In this document: positions 1 through 9,563 of the stretch, piece by piece
Layout: each line of letters starts with the position of its first letter
How positions within the stretch are numbered: position 1 is the first letter of the stretch
DNA from: Pseudochrobactrum asaccharolyticum
GTDB lineage: Bacteria > Pseudomonadota > Alphaproteobacteria > Rhizobiales > Rhizobiaceae
Assembly (NCBI RefSeq): GCF_003314995.1
Contig: NZ_QNRH01000003.1
Location: 320,553-384,552, forward strand
Direction of reading: 5' to 3'
Length of the DNA stretch: 64,000 bases
The notes under the pieces: generated by a model
Seen by the model: the letters and a program-made list of their open reading frames with translations, nothing else
Databases searched by the model: none
What the model was told of the DNA's origin: nothing
Made by a program: the position numbers and the translations under genes

Positions 1-396
1 TCGGCACTCACAAGCCGTGCACGCGCTGCGGAGGGTATTGAACGGCAGGCATTTCAACGTGCCGGTAAAGCGCTCGGTTTTGCACTGCGCAGTATATTCT
101 CATTAATTGATCCGGTGCCGCTGGCCTTTGTTGGGCCCGGAGTTCATGCCTTTGATCTCATTGAAGATGATCTGCGTAAAACAATCAGTGGCGGTATCGA
201 AAACGGTGTTCTGGCCGGTCCTCAAAACGGGCTGCGTTCACCGGAAGACCTGTCAATCTATCGCTATCCGTCTGAGCAACCGCTCATCTTGCAAGGCTGT
301 GCAATCACATCGCTGATACAGGCCGATGCCCGGCACAATAAACAATTAAAAAAGAGCACATCTGACGTGTCACAACTTCGGGGAGTACTGGCATGA
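1..396 (+). CDS. ROK-family protein, C-terminal part (5' end outside window)
   Basis: The frame is open from the first base to the stop, giving about 131 residues. The segment rich in Ala, Gly and Leu followed by a DPxxLAFVGPG stretch matches the end of the ROK (repressor/ORF/kinase) fold, where the second sugar-kinase half-domain normally carries a LDPExIVxGG strand. The N-terminal helix-turn-helix, or the kinase active site, lies outside the window, so regulator and kinase cannot be told apart. The stop overlaps the xylA start (ATGA), so it is translationally coupled to the xylose operon. I infer a XylR-like ROK repressor controlling the locus. Confidence 0.65.
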   Translation, partial: SALTSRARAAEGIERQAFQRAGKALGFALRSIFSLIDPVPLAFVGPGVHAFDLIEDDLRKTISGGIENGVLAGPQNGLRSPEDLSIYRYPSEQPLILQGCAITSLIQADARHNKQLKKSTSDVSQLRGVLA

Positions 397-1703
397 GTAC
401 GGGATTTTTCAATGCGACCACACCTGTTCAGTATGAAGGGCCGGACAGTACCAACCCGCTGGCCTACCGGTTTTATAATCCGGATGAAATCGTGCTGGGT
501 AAGCGCATGGAAGATCAGTTGCGTTTTGCTGTCGCCTATTGGCACAGTCTGGCCTGGCCGGGGGGCGATCCGTTTGGCGGCCAAACATTTGAACGCCCGT
601 GGTTTGGTGACAGTTTGCAGCACGCAAAACTAAAAGCTGATGTTGCGTTTGAACTTTGCACTCTTTTGCGTGCGCCGTATTATTGTTTTCACGATGCGGA
701 TATTCGTCCCGAGGGGCAAACATTTGCTGAGACATCGGCCAATCTCGACCATATGGCTGATTATTTGCAGAAAAAAATGGCTGAAACCGGCGTTAAGCTG
801 CTGTGGGGTACGGCCAATCTGTTTTCGCATCGCCGCTATATGGCGGGAGCTGCGACAAACCCTGATCCTGAAATTTTTGCCTATGCAGCTGCAACCGTTA
901 AACATTGTATGGATGTCACCAAGCGTCTCAATGGTGAAAATTACGTGCTTTGGGGCGGGCGCGAAGGCTATGAGACATTGCTCAATACAGACCTTAGCCG
1001 CGAACTTGATCAGATGGGGCGCTTCCTGTCGCTTGTCGTGGATTACAAGCATAAAACCGGCTTTAAAGGCACAATTCTGCTGGAGCCGAAGCCGCAGGAG
1101 CCGACCAAACATCAATATGATTATGATGTGGCAACGGTCTACGGCTTTTTGAAACGCTACGGTCTTGAGAACGAGGTTAAGGTCAATATCGAGCAGGGAC
1201 ACGCCATTCTGGCGGGACATTCCTTTGAGCATGAACTTGCCCTTGCCAATGCACTCGGCATTTTCGGTTCCATTGATATGAACCGTAATGATTATCAATC
1301 CGGCTGGGACACTGATCAGTTCCCGAACAACGTACCGGAAATGGCTTTGGCCTATTATCAGATATTGCAAGGCGGCGGCTTCACTACAGGCGGCACCAAT
1401 TTCGATGCGAAATTGCGGCGCCAGTCGCTTGATCCGCAAGATTTGCTGATCGGCCATATCGGCGCCATGGATTGCTGCGCTCGCGGTCTGAAAGCCGCGG
1501 CCAGAATGATTGAGGATCAGGCGCTCTCTGGTCCATTGCAACAGCGTTATGCCGGATGGAACAAGCCTCAGGCGCAAGCCATGCTCAAAGGTGAACAGCC
1601 ACTGGAAGAGATTGCCGCCTATGTTCACACCAGCAAAATTGAGCCGCAGCCGGTTTCTGGCCGGCAGGAACTCTTGGAAAATATCGTGAACCGCTACGTC
1701 TGA
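393..1703 (+). CDS. xylA: Xylose isomerase
   Basis: It interconverts D-xylose and D-xylulose in the cytoplasm. The 436-residue length is that of class II xylose isomerases. Visible active-site elements are the FHDAD motif (His100, Asp103), [13 protein letters not shown] (Glu231 metal ligand, Lys233) and the [18 protein letters not shown] metal-site segment. The ATG start overlaps the preceding ROK gene by four bases. xylB at the other end of the locus supports xylose as the substrate. Relaxed use of other aldoses by this family means the physiological sugar could differ. Confidence 0.97.
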   Translation: MSTGFFNATTPVQYEGPDSTNPLAYRFYNPDEIVLGKRMEDQLRFAVAYWHSLAWPGGDPFGGQTFERPWFGDSLQHAKLKADVAFELCTLLRAPYYCFHDADIRPEGQTFAETSANLDHMADYLQKKMAETGVKLLWGTANLFSHRRYMAGAATNPDPEIFAYAAATVKHCMDVTKRLNGENYVLWGGREGYETLLNTDLSRELDQMGRFLSLVVDYKHKTGFKGTILLEPKPQEPTKHQYDYDVATVYGFLKRYGLENEVKVNIEQGHAILAGHSFEHELALANALGIFGSIDMNRNDYQSGWDTDQFPNNVPEMALAYYQILQGGGFTTGGTNFDAKLRRQSLDPQDLLIGHIGAMDCCARGLKAAARMIEDQALSGPLQQRYAGWNKPQAQAMLKGEQPLEEIAAYVHTSKIEPQPVSGRQELLENIVNRYV

Positions 1704-1728
1704 CAGATAGTTTTTCTGAGGCTTTGTA

Positions 1729-1830
1729 GCATTTTCAGCAAAAAGTGGGAACCGGTTTTGCGTCGGATAATGCGTAAAAACAAATAGTTACAGCGGTTCC
1801 AACGATTCAGTTTTAGCTGGAACCGCTGTA
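1729..1830. repeat. Rhizobial-type intergenic mosaic element with palindrome
   Basis: The spacer between xylA and the next gene contains AAAAAGTGGGAACCGG followed by TTTTGCGT, a type of element scattered between genes in Rhizobiales genomes (RIME-like). It ends in a perfect 13-bp inverted repeat, TACAGCGGTTCCA at 1789-1801 and its complement at 1818-1830, with a 16-nt loop. It lacks a T-run, so it is more likely a processing or mRNA-stabilising hairpin than a terminator. The family assignment is from memory of the motif. Confidence 0.55.
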
Positions 1831-1854
1831 AAGCGCAAAAATGGGAGTGGGATA

Positions 1855-2907
1855 ATGAAAACGATTAAAGGACCAGCGATATTTTTGGCGCAGTTTGCAG
1901 GCGACAGCGCTCCTTTTCATTCTTTCGATGCTATCTGCAAATGGGCGGCATCGCTCGGCTATAAAGGCGTACAGATTCCCACTTGGGACAAGCGGTTGTT
2001 TGATCTGGAAAAAGCTTCAGATTCACAAACCTATTGCGATGAAATCAAAGGCATAGCGGCATCGCATGGTTTGGAAACTACTGAGCTTTCAACCCATCTT
2101 CAGGGACAGCTGGTTGCCGTTCATCCGGCCTATGATACTGCATTTGACGGTTTTGCAGATGAGAGTGTCCGTGGCAATCCGCAGGCACGAACGGAATGGG
2201 CGAATGATCAGGTGCGGCGGGCATTGCGCGCATCCAAGCGCTTAGGCCTTAATGCAATGGCATCATTTTCCGGTGCTCTCGCCTGGCCCTATGTTTATCC
2301 GTGGCCGCAGCGCCCCGCCGGTTTGGTGGAAACCGCTTTCGACGAGCTGGCAAGGCGCTGGACACCGCTGCTTGATTATGCGGATGAGAATGGCGTGGAT
2401 ATTTGCTACGAAATTCATCCCGGTGAAGATCTGCATGACGGTATTTCCTATGAGATGTTCCTTGAGTGTGTGAATAATCATGCGCGTGCCAATCTGCTCT
2501 ATGATCCTTCGCATTTTGTGCTTCAGCAGCTCGATTATCTGGATTTCATCGACATTTACCATCAGCGCATCAAAGCGTTCCACGTTAAGGATGCTGAATT
2601 TAATCCGACCGGACGGCAGGGCGTTTATGGTGGTTTTCAGAGCTGGGTCAATCGTGCCGGACGTTTCCGTTCGCTGGGTGACGGGCAGGTCGATTTTGGC
2701 AGCATCTTTTCCAAACTAACAGCTTATGATTTCGATAGCTGGGCGGTTCTGGAATGGGAATGTGCGCTGAAGCATCCGGAAGACGGTGCGCGTGAAGGCG
2801 CGGATTTCATCAAACATCACATTATTCGCGTCACCGAACATGCCTTCGATGATTTTGCCAATGCTGGCACTGATGAAGCAGCCAACCGTAAAATGCTTGG
2901 TCTTTGA
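1855..2907 (+). CDS. Sugar phosphate isomerase/epimerase family TIM-barrel protein
   Basis: A 350-residue protein of the xylose-isomerase-like TIM-barrel superfamily (AP_endonuc_2 fold). The metal-site signatures visible are YEIHPGED around residues 200-207, LLYDPSHFVLQQLD, FHVKDAEF and the late VLEWECALKHPED. Such proteins are isomerases or epimerases on sugars or keto-sugars, often paired with a Gfo/Idh/MocA dehydrogenase, as here. It lies 151 bp after xylA and 28 bp before the dehydrogenase. The exact substrate is unknown. The start is ATG preceded by GGGAGTGGG. Confidence 0.85.
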   Translation: MKTIKGPAIFLAQFAGDSAPFHSFDAICKWAASLGYKGVQIPTWDKRLFDLEKASDSQTYCDEIKGIAASHGLETTELSTHLQGQLVAVHPAYDTAFDGFADESVRGNPQARTEWANDQVRRALRASKRLGLNAMASFSGALAWPYVYPWPQRPAGLVETAFDELARRWTPLLDYADENGVDICYEIHPGEDLHDGISYEMFLECVNNHARANLLYDPSHFVLQQLDYLDFIDIYHQRIKAFHVKDAEFNPTGRQGVYGGFQSWVNRAGRFRSLGDGQVDFGSIFSKLTAYDFDSWAVLEWECALKHPEDGAREGADFIKHHIIRVTEHAFDDFANAGTDEAANRKMLGL

Positions 2908-2935
2908 TCGAGGCTTTCGCTGAAGGGAACATGCC

Positions 2936-4096
2936 ATGGCAACTGAACACCAGCAGCACCGTATCAGACTTGGAATGGTCGGCGGCGGACAAGGTGCATT
3001 TATCGGTGCGGTTCATCGGATTGCAGCTCGCATTGACGATCAATATGAGCTGGTAGCCGGAGCGCTCTCCTCTGATCCTGAGCGAGCCAGCGCGTCTGCG
3101 CGGGAACTCGGCGTTGCCGCAGATCGCAGCTATGCGTCTTATGAGGAAATGGCACAGGCAGAAGCTGCACGTACTGATGGCATTGAAGCTGTTTCAATCG
3201 TTACGCCCAATCATTTACATGCGCCGATCGCACGCGTGTTTTTAAATGCCGGTATTCATGTCATCTGCGACAAGCCACTGACAACATCGGTGAAAGAAGC
3301 GGAAGAGCTGGTCCGTCTGGTTGAAAAATCCGGCAAACTATTTGTTCTTACCCATAATTACAGCGGCTATCCGATGATACGGCAGGCCCGGAGCATGGTC
3401 GCCGGTGGTGAGCTTGGTGATATTCGGGTTATTCAGGTGGAATATCCGCAGGATTGGCTGACCGAGCGCTCGGAGCTAAGTGGTAATAAGCAGGCAGAAT
3501 GGCGCACCGATCCGGCACGTTCCGGTGCGGGCGGGGCGATTGGTGATATTGGCACCCACGCCTATCATCTGGCCGGTTTTGTTTCCGGACTTGAGACAGA
3601 GCAGGTGCTGGCACAACTGACTTCTTTTGTTGAGGGGCGCAGTCTTGATGATGATGTACAGATCATGCTGCGCTACAAAGGAGGTGCGCGTGGCTCTCTC
3701 TGGGCAAGTCAGGTGGCTGTCGGCAATGAAAATGGTCTGAAACTGCGTATTTATGGCAGTAAAGGCGGACTGGAATGGACGCAGGCTGACCCGAATTATT
3801 TGTGGTTTACGCGTTTTGGAGAGCCGAAACAACTGATCACCCGTGGCGGTGCCGGTGCCAATGCGGCTGCCAGCCGTGTTACCCGTATCCCCGGCGGACA
3901 TCCGGAAGGTTATCTGGAAGGCTTTGCAACGATTTATACGGAAGCAGCGCATGCAATCCGTGCTGCGCGTGCAGGTGAAAAACCTGATGCTCAGGTGCTT
4001 TATCCGACGGTCTATGATGGTCTGGATGGGATGCGCTTTATCGAAGCATCCGTTGCTTCCAGTCAGGCTGGCAATCAATGGACTCGCCTGAAATGA
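2936..4096 (+). CDS. Gfo/Idh/MocA family NAD(P)-dependent oxidoreductase
   Basis: The 386-residue protein opens with a Rossmann motif, [16 protein letters not shown] (residues 11-26). It continues with the family hallmark [11 protein letters not shown] and the catalytic CDKPLTTS lysine motif near residues 113-119, followed by the [17 protein letters not shown] segment of the substrate domain. These enzymes oxidise sugar hydroxyls (glucose, inositol and related compounds). Placement between the TIM-barrel isomerase and the ABC importer suggests an oxidation/epimerisation branch beside the xylA/xylB route. The stop overlaps the ABC ATPase start. The substrate cannot be told. Confidence 0.88.
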   Translation: MATEHQQHRIRLGMVGGGQGAFIGAVHRIAARIDDQYELVAGALSSDPERASASARELGVAADRSYASYEEMAQAEAARTDGIEAVSIVTPNHLHAPIARVFLNAGIHVICDKPLTTSVKEAEELVRLVEKSGKLFVLTHNYSGYPMIRQARSMVAGGELGDIRVIQVEYPQDWLTERSELSGNKQAEWRTDPARSGAGGAIGDIGTHAYHLAGFVSGLETEQVLAQLTSFVEGRSLDDDVQIMLRYKGGARGSLWASQVAVGNENGLKLRIYGSKGGLEWTQADPNYLWFTRFGEPKQLITRGGAGANAAASRVTRIPGGHPEGYLEGFATIYTEAAHAIRAARAGEKPDAQVLYPTVYDGLDGMRFIEASVASSQAGNQWTRLK

Positions 4097-5667
4097 CAGC
4101 ACTATCCGGCGCACCCCACACAGAAAATACAGGGACAAAAAACCTTCCGCATATACCATTTATGCAGGTTGCAGGCCTGTCGAAATCCTTCGGACCTATC
4201 GAAGTGCTACGGGATATTGCGCTTGAAATCAGACAGGGCGAAATTCACGCTATAATTGGTGAAAATGGTGCCGGTAAATCGACACTGATGAAGTTGTTGG
4301 CAGGGCATCTGCAGCCAAGCCGCGGTACAATTGCTTTTGACGGTGAACCGGTCACCCTTTCAGGGCCGGTTGATGCGGAACATCGTGGTGTGGTGCTGGT
4401 TCATCAGGAAATTTTGCTCGCACCGGATATGACAGTTGCGCAGAATATTTTTCTGGGACGTGAGATCAGGCGTGGTCTGACACTCAACGACCGGAAGATG
4501 AATGACGAGGCAAAAGCAGCCATTGAAAGTCTGGGAGCTGCGATTGATCCCAAGGCACGCGTTGAGCAATTATCCATAGCCCAGCGGCAATTGGTACAAA
4601 TTGCCCGCGCATTGCTGGTGCCGCATCGGCTGGTGATTTTTGACGAGCCGACCGCTTCCTTAACGCCGATTGAAACAGAAGCACTGCTGAAAGTGATTAC
4701 GGGTATTCGTGATCGCGGTGCGGCAGTGCTTTATATCTCGCATCGTTTGCCTGAAGTGAAGGCTATTTCAGATCGCATTACTATCTTGCGTGACGGACAA
4801 CTGGTCTCATCGCATGATGCAGATGACTTACAGCCATTGGATATGGCGCGCCTGATGGTCGGGCGTGATATGTCTCAGCTCTATCCTGAGTATCACAGGT
4901 CTTCAGTCCAGAATGTTGTTCTGGAGGTGTCGGATTTCAATGTGCCGGGTTATGCCCAAAATTGCAGTTTTGCACTGCATAAAGGTGAAATTCTCGGATT
5001 TGCGGGCCTGATCGGCGCAGGTCGTACTGAGCTGCTTGAGGGGATTGTCGGTTTACGAGCGGCACATGGTAAAATCCGGCTGAACGGTAAACCAGTGCAA
5101 TTTCCGTCTGCGCGCGAAAGTATGGATGCGGGCATTGTTTATTTAAGCGAAGACCGCAAAGGCAAAGGCTTGCTGCTGGAGCAGAATTTACGCACCAATC
5201 TGACACTGGCATCGCTGGATAAATTCACGGAGCATTTTTTGATCAATACCGGCAAAGAGCAGGCCGCGCTTGATCAAGCAATCAGCGAGTTTGATATCCG
5301 CACCCGTGATCCGAATTTGCTCGCCGGACAGCTTTCCGGTGGCAATCAGCAAAAACTGCTTCTCGCAAAAATGATGCTGCTTGAGCCGGATATTATCATC
5401 ATTGATGAGCCCACCCGCGGTATCGATATCGGCACAAAAGAGCAGATTTATAAATTCATTGTTGCACTCGCAGCAGCAGGCAAGGCGGTTATCGTGATTT
5501 CTTCGGAAATGCCTGAACTGATCGGCATATGCGAACGCATTCTCGTCATGCGCAATGGCCGCATTGTCGCTGAAGTGAGCGGAGATCAGATGACCGAAAA
5601 CGAGATTGTCGTGCATGCCACCGGCGTCACAGCACAGGAGGCTGCCATCGTGGCGGAAATAATATGA
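4093..5667 (+). CDS. Sugar ABC importer, double ATP-binding subunit (RbsA/XylG class)
   Basis: It energises pentose/hexose uptake at the inner membrane. Two tandem nucleotide-binding domains are visible. The first has Walker A GENGAGKST, the signature LSIAQRQLVQIARAL and Walker B VIFDEPTASL. The second has the degenerate Walker A GLIGAGRTE, signature LSGGNQQKLLLAK and IIDEPTRGID. A degenerate second P-loop is normal for this CUT2 class. The ATG at 4093 forms an ATGA overlap with the upstream gene. An in-frame ATG at 4078 is also possible (529 residues) but would overlap by 19 bp. Confidence 0.95.
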   Translation: MTALSGAPHTENTGTKNLPHIPFMQVAGLSKSFGPIEVLRDIALEIRQGEIHAIIGENGAGKSTLMKLLAGHLQPSRGTIAFDGEPVTLSGPVDAEHRGVVLVHQEILLAPDMTVAQNIFLGREIRRGLTLNDRKMNDEAKAAIESLGAAIDPKARVEQLSIAQRQLVQIARALLVPHRLVIFDEPTASLTPIETEALLKVITGIRDRGAAVLYISHRLPEVKAISDRITILRDGQLVSSHDADDLQPLDMARLMVGRDMSQLYPEYHRSSVQNVVLEVSDFNVPGYAQNCSFALHKGEILGFAGLIGAGRTELLEGIVGLRAAHGKIRLNGKPVQFPSARESMDAGIVYLSEDRKGKGLLLEQNLRTNLTLASLDKFTEHFLINTGKEQAALDQAISEFDIRTRDPNLLAGQLSGGNQQKLLLAKMMLLEPDIIIIDEPTRGIDIGTKEQIYKFIVALAAAGKAVIVISSEMPELIGICERILVMRNGRIVAEVSGDQMTENEIVVHATGVTAQEAAIVAEII

Positions 5668-6677
5668 GTGATATGACAGGTAAAAATCAGAGCAACGTAA
5701 CCGGTAAGAGCTTCTGGCAGGATATAGATCTGCGCGCTGTAGCACCCTTCGTGGCTCTGGCTGTGCTGCTGATATTCGGTACTTTGGTCAATCCCAATTT
5801 TATCGGGGTCGACAACTTGTTAAATATCGCAACCCGCAGTGCTTTCATTGCAATCATTGCCATTGGTGCAACCTTTGTGATTGCATCCGGCGGGCTTGAT
5901 TTGTCTGTCGGCTCGATGTCTGCCTTTGTTGCGGCTGTCACTATTTTGTTCATGAATTCCGGCATTGTCAGTGGTAATTTGCCGATGTTAATTCTGGCGA
6001 TGTCTCTTGCGATTGCGGTGGGGGCTGCCTGCGGGCTTGCCAATGGTACAATCACCACAATGGGGCGTATTGAGCCTTTCATTGTCACGCTTGGTACAAT
6101 GGGGATTTTCCGTGCGCTGACCATTTATCTGGCTGAAGGCGGCTCGATTGCGATGAAATCGCAGGAACTGCGTGCCGCCTATCGTCCGGTTTATTTCGGC
6201 AATATTCTCGGTATTCCGATCCCAATTGTGGTGATCATTGTTGTCGCGCTTATCGCTGCTTTTCTGCTCTATCGTACGGCTTTCGGCCGCCATGTCATTG
6301 CTGTTGGCTCCAATCAGGATGTCGCGCGTTATTCGGGTATTCCGGTACGACGTGTGCGAACGCTGGCTTTTGTTATCCAGGGCATCTGCGTTGCCATTGC
6401 TGTGCTGGTTTATGTTCCGCGTTTGGGCGCAGCAACGCCGACGACCGGTCTGATGTGGGAGCTGCAGGCTATTACAGCCGTTGTTATTGGCGGCACGGCG
6501 CTGCGCGGCGGCGTTGGCCGCATCTGGGGCACGGTTTGCGGTGCGCTCATTCTCGAGGTTGTCGGCAATATCATGGTTCTGTCTGATCTGGTCAGTGAAT
6601 ATCTGATCGGCGCAGTGCAGGGCGCGATCATTATCATTGCAATGCTGGTGCAGCGTTCATTGTCACGGCGCCAGTAA
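5664..6677 (+). CDS. Sugar ABC importer, permease (RbsC/XylH class)
   Basis: A 337-residue integral membrane protein with about 8-10 hydrophobic segments, and the CUT2 motifs ASGGLDLSVGSM and GGTALRGGVGRIWGT that contact the ATPase. The ATG start overlaps the ATPase stop by four bases, so the two are coupled. It forms the channel with the neighbouring double ATPase and the downstream periplasmic protein. I infer xylose or a related pentose as cargo from the operon, not from the protein itself. Confidence 0.94.
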   Translation: MSDMTGKNQSNVTGKSFWQDIDLRAVAPFVALAVLLIFGTLVNPNFIGVDNLLNIATRSAFIAIIAIGATFVIASGGLDLSVGSMSAFVAAVTILFMNSGIVSGNLPMLILAMSLAIAVGAACGLANGTITTMGRIEPFIVTLGTMGIFRALTIYLAEGGSIAMKSQELRAAYRPVYFGNILGIPIPIVVIIVVALIAAFLLYRTAFGRHVIAVGSNQDVARYSGIPVRRVRTLAFVIQGICVAIAVLVYVPRLGAATPTTGLMWELQAITAVVIGGTALRGGVGRIWGTVCGALILEVVGNIMVLSDLVSEYLIGAVQGAIIIIAMLVQRSLSRRQ

Positions 6678-6722
6678 GCAAAAGTCACATACCGGTCGGG
6701 TTGATCCATACCGGCATCAGAA

Positions 6723-6748
6723 ACGGCGGAGGGAGGCCGGACCGCCGT
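6723..6748 (+). other. Intergenic hairpin before the binding-protein gene
   Basis: ACGGCGG and CCGCCGT form a perfect 7-bp stem with a 12-nt loop in the 103-bp spacer before the binding-protein gene. No T-run follows. Such stems upstream of binding-protein genes commonly stabilise the downstream mRNA so that more binding protein is made. Confidence 0.4.
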
Positions 6749-6780
6749 AGTGTCAGGCCTTAAAATGAGGGAGACGTAAA

Positions 6781-7722
6781 ATGAAGAAGATACTTTTAAG
6801 TGCTGTCTGCGGCGTCGCATTGCTGACAGGGGCTGCCTATGCTCAGGATAAGAAGGTGACGATTGCCGTTTCCATTCCGGCCGCAGATCATGGCTGGACA
6901 GGCGGTGTAGTGTATCACGCGGAACGTGCTAAAGCCGTTTTGGAAAAAGCCCATCCGGGTCTGAAGATCATTGTCAAAACATCGCCGGATGGTGCCTCTC
7001 AGGCCAATGCGCTGGAAGATCTGACAACGCAGGGCATGGATGCTCTGGTAACGTTGCCGCACAATTCGGACGAGCTGACCGATCCGATCCGTCAGGTCAA
7101 AGATAAGGGCATTTTTGTTACGGTTGTTGACCGCGCATTGTCTGATCCGTCCATTCAGGATCTGTATGTGGCCGGAAACAATGAAGAGCTCGGGCGCGTT
7201 GCCGGACAATATATCAAAGACACGCTTGGCTCCGGTGATGTCGTGGTCATTCGTGGCCTGCCGATTGTTATCGACGAAGAGCGCCAAAAAGGCTTTGACT
7301 CTGCCGTGGCCGGTAGCGACATCAAAGTTCTCGACAAGCAGTTCGGTAACTGGTCACGCGATGATGCATTTAAAGTGATGCAGGATTATCTGGTCAAATA
7401 CCCGAAAATTGATGCTGTCTGGACGCAGGATGACGATATGAGCGTTGGCGCTCTTGAGGCAATCCAGCAAGCAAACCGCTCGGATATCAAGATGGTAATC
7501 GGTGGCGCCGGTATGAAAGAAATGATCAAAAAAGTTGCCGATGGCGATGCTTTGATCCCTGTCGACGTGCTCTATCCGCCGGCAATGATTGCAACAGCAA
7601 TGGAGCTGACCGTTGCTAACTTCTACGATCAGGTTCCAATTCGCGGCAGCTATATTCTTGATGCGACTTTGGTGACGAAGGAAAATGCGCAGGAATTTTA
7701 TTTCCCTGACTCACCTTATTGA
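6781..7722 (+). CDS. Periplasmic sugar-binding protein of the CUT2 ABC importer
   Basis: The 313-residue protein starts with a signal peptide (KK, hydrophobic core, cleavage near AYAQDKK at about residue 22). A two-lobe periplasmic binding fold of the ribose/xylose type (Peripla_BP_4) follows. Typical elements are TIAVSIPAADHGWTGG, the hinge-region DGASQANALEDLTTQG and the late AVWTQDDDMSVGALEA. It delivers sugar to the permease encoded just upstream. GGGAGACGTAAA precedes the ATG. The ligand is probably xylose or a related aldose judging from the operon. Confidence 0.93.
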   Translation: MKKILLSAVCGVALLTGAAYAQDKKVTIAVSIPAADHGWTGGVVYHAERAKAVLEKAHPGLKIIVKTSPDGASQANALEDLTTQGMDALVTLPHNSDELTDPIRQVKDKGIFVTVVDRALSDPSIQDLYVAGNNEELGRVAGQYIKDTLGSGDVVVIRGLPIVIDEERQKGFDSAVAGSDIKVLDKQFGNWSRDDAFKVMQDYLVKYPKIDAVWTQDDDMSVGALEAIQQANRSDIKMVIGGAGMKEMIKKVADGDALIPVDVLYPPAMIATAMELTVANFYDQVPIRGSYILDATLVTKENAQEFYFPDSPY

Positions 7723-7735
7723 TCCGCTTGTTTGA

Positions 7736-7764
7736 AAACTCCCGCCTTTGGCGGGAGTTTTTTC
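7736..7764 (+). terminator. Rho-independent terminator after the binding-protein gene
   Basis: AAACTCCCGCC and GGCGGGAGTTT form a perfect 11-bp stem with a TTT loop and run into a T tract. It lies 13 bp after the binding-protein stop and 25 bp before xylB. It probably makes a partial stop, lowering xylB expression relative to the binding protein. Confidence 0.85.
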
Positions 7765-7788
7765 ATAAAGCATGGAAAGAAGCTTGAT

Positions 7789-9249
7789 ATGTATCTTGGT
7801 CTTGATCTCGGCACCTCAGGTATTAAAGCGCTGCTCATTGATGATGATCAGGGCATTGTCACTTCTGCTCATGCAGATCTGCATGTTGCGCGCCCTCATG
7901 CAGGCTGGTCGGAGCAAAATCCTCAGGATTGGTGTGCGGCCGCTGAAACGGCTTTGCTTGCACTCAAAGCTTCCCATCCGAGGGAAATGGCTACTGTCAA
8001 AGGCATCGGTCTGTCTGGGCAGATGCATGGTGCGGTTCTGTTGGATCAACATGCACAAGTCTTACGACCTGCCATTTTGTGGAATGATTCACGCAGTTAT
8101 ATTCAGGCGGCAAGGCTCGATGCCGATCCGCAGTTTCGTGCTATTTCCGGCAATATAGTTTTTCCGGGTTTTACGGTTCCCAAGCTCGTCTGGGTGAAAG
8201 AAAACGAGCCGGAGATTTTCGCCAAAATCCATAAAGTGCTGCTGCCTAAAGACTATTTGCGGCTCTGGCTGACCGGGGAATACTTGTCTGATTTCTCAGA
8301 TTCATCCGGAACAGCATGGCTGAATACTGCGCAGCGCCGATGGTCGGCTGAACTGCTCTCTGCCACGGATATGGATATTTCCCAGATGCCGGATTTGGTT
8401 GAAGGCACTGAGCAAGCGGGGCGTTTACGCCCCGAGATTGCATCACAATTCGGTCTGACACTAGGTACAATTATTGCTGGTGGCGGTGGTGATAATGCTG
8501 CCTCTGCCTGTGGTGTCGGAACCGTTGCTCCAAACCGCGCCTTCATTTCGCTGGGGACATCCGGTGTCGTTTTCGTTGCCAATCAGCAATATAGCCCTAA
8601 TGCTGAGAGTGCAGTGCATAGTTTTTGTCACGCATTGCCTGATATGTGGCATCAAATGGGGGTTATTTTATCGGCGACAGATTCCTTGAACTGGTTTGCT
8701 AAAATCTGCGGCCAGACACCGCCTGAATTAATCTCAGAGCTGGGAGAAACCTTGCAAGCACCGGGCGGGGTCAGTTTTCTGCCCTATTTATCCGGTGAAC
8801 GCACCCCCCATAATGACGCGGCACTTCGCGGTAGTTTCATAGGTCTGGGGCATGGAAGTGACCGTCCGGCACTCACACAGGCTGTTCTTGAAGGCGTAGC
8901 TTTTGCAGTGCGTGATAATCTTGAAGCTCTCCGTGCCGTTGGTGCAGAGATTACACAGGCAACTGCGATCGGCGGTGGTTCGCGATCCTTATACTGGTTG
9001 TCTGCGATCGCTACAATTTCAGGTATTCCGCTTGAGGTACCGCAGGACGGAGATTACGGCGCAGCTTTTGGCGCTGCACGCCTTGGCATGATCGCTGCCC
9101 ATAATCTCGACCCCGTTGCCGTTTGCACGCCCCCAAAAATTGCCCGTGTCGTCGAGCCTGTGCAACAGCTTACAGCAGCGTATGAAACAGCATATCTGCG
9201 ATACAAAGCCGCCCATCAGCGTATTGTGAATTTTAATCCGACTATGTAA
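7789..9249 (+). CDS. xylB: Xylulokinase
   Basis: It phosphorylates D-xylulose to D-xylulose 5-phosphate for the pentose phosphate pathway. The FGGY-kinase signs are LGLDLGTSGIKALL at the N terminus, GLSGQMHGAVLL, the GGGDNAASACG loop carrying the catalytic Asp, and PYLSGERTPHND. The ATG at 7789 (486 residues) has GGAAAGAAG before it. The frame stays open upstream to a TTG at 7732 but that lies inside the terminator, so it was rejected. This is the last gene of the xylose block. Confidence 0.95.
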   Translation: MYLGLDLGTSGIKALLIDDDQGIVTSAHADLHVARPHAGWSEQNPQDWCAAAETALLALKASHPREMATVKGIGLSGQMHGAVLLDQHAQVLRPAILWNDSRSYIQAARLDADPQFRAISGNIVFPGFTVPKLVWVKENEPEIFAKIHKVLLPKDYLRLWLTGEYLSDFSDSSGTAWLNTAQRRWSAELLSATDMDISQMPDLVEGTEQAGRLRPEIASQFGLTLGTIIAGGGGDNAASACGVGTVAPNRAFISLGTSGVVFVANQQYSPNAESAVHSFCHALPDMWHQMGVILSATDSLNWFAKICGQTPPELISELGETLQAPGGVSFLPYLSGERTPHNDAALRGSFIGLGHGSDRPALTQAVLEGVAFAVRDNLEALRAVGAEITQATAIGGGSRSLYWLSAIATISGIPLEVPQDGDYGAAFGAARLGMIAAHNLDPVAVCTPPKIARVVEPVQQLTAAYETAYLRYKAAHQRIVNFNPTM

Positions 9250-9563
9250 GTGATGGCAGATATTCTGGACGTTGGGAAAAACACTATCAGGAATATGAGG
9301 CTGATCAATTAGATATCCTGCGAAATGAGCAATCGCCAAACCACATATTCGGCCAGATCAATGTTGGTTTATCTGCTGACAACAGTAGAAGAGGGATATT
9401 TTCATCCTCACCCCACCATCATAGACACCGGTAATCGCAGTTCAGTGAATAAGAAGAATCCGGATTGTTAAGATCATAGCAATCCGGATTCTTACGAGAA
9501 GTTGAACTCTGTTTACAATCACCACTCCGCTTATGAAGCAGAGCAGTAATCCCCAGACATAAC
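9250..9563. other. Convergent intergenic region with inverted repeat
   Basis: About 310 bp between xylB (+) and the ABC binding protein (-) with no credible ORF. It holds a perfect 13-bp inverted repeat, AAGAATCCGGATT at 9454-9466 and its complement at 9481-9493, with a 14-nt loop. The T-run is weak, so it is only a possible bidirectional terminator. Confidence 0.5.

Noticed and set aside
630-1628. Long open frame (about 332 codons) on the minus strand inside xylA
   Set aside because: It lies antisense to a clear xylose isomerase, has no ribosome-binding site and its sequence resembles no protein family; it is a codon-bias shadow.
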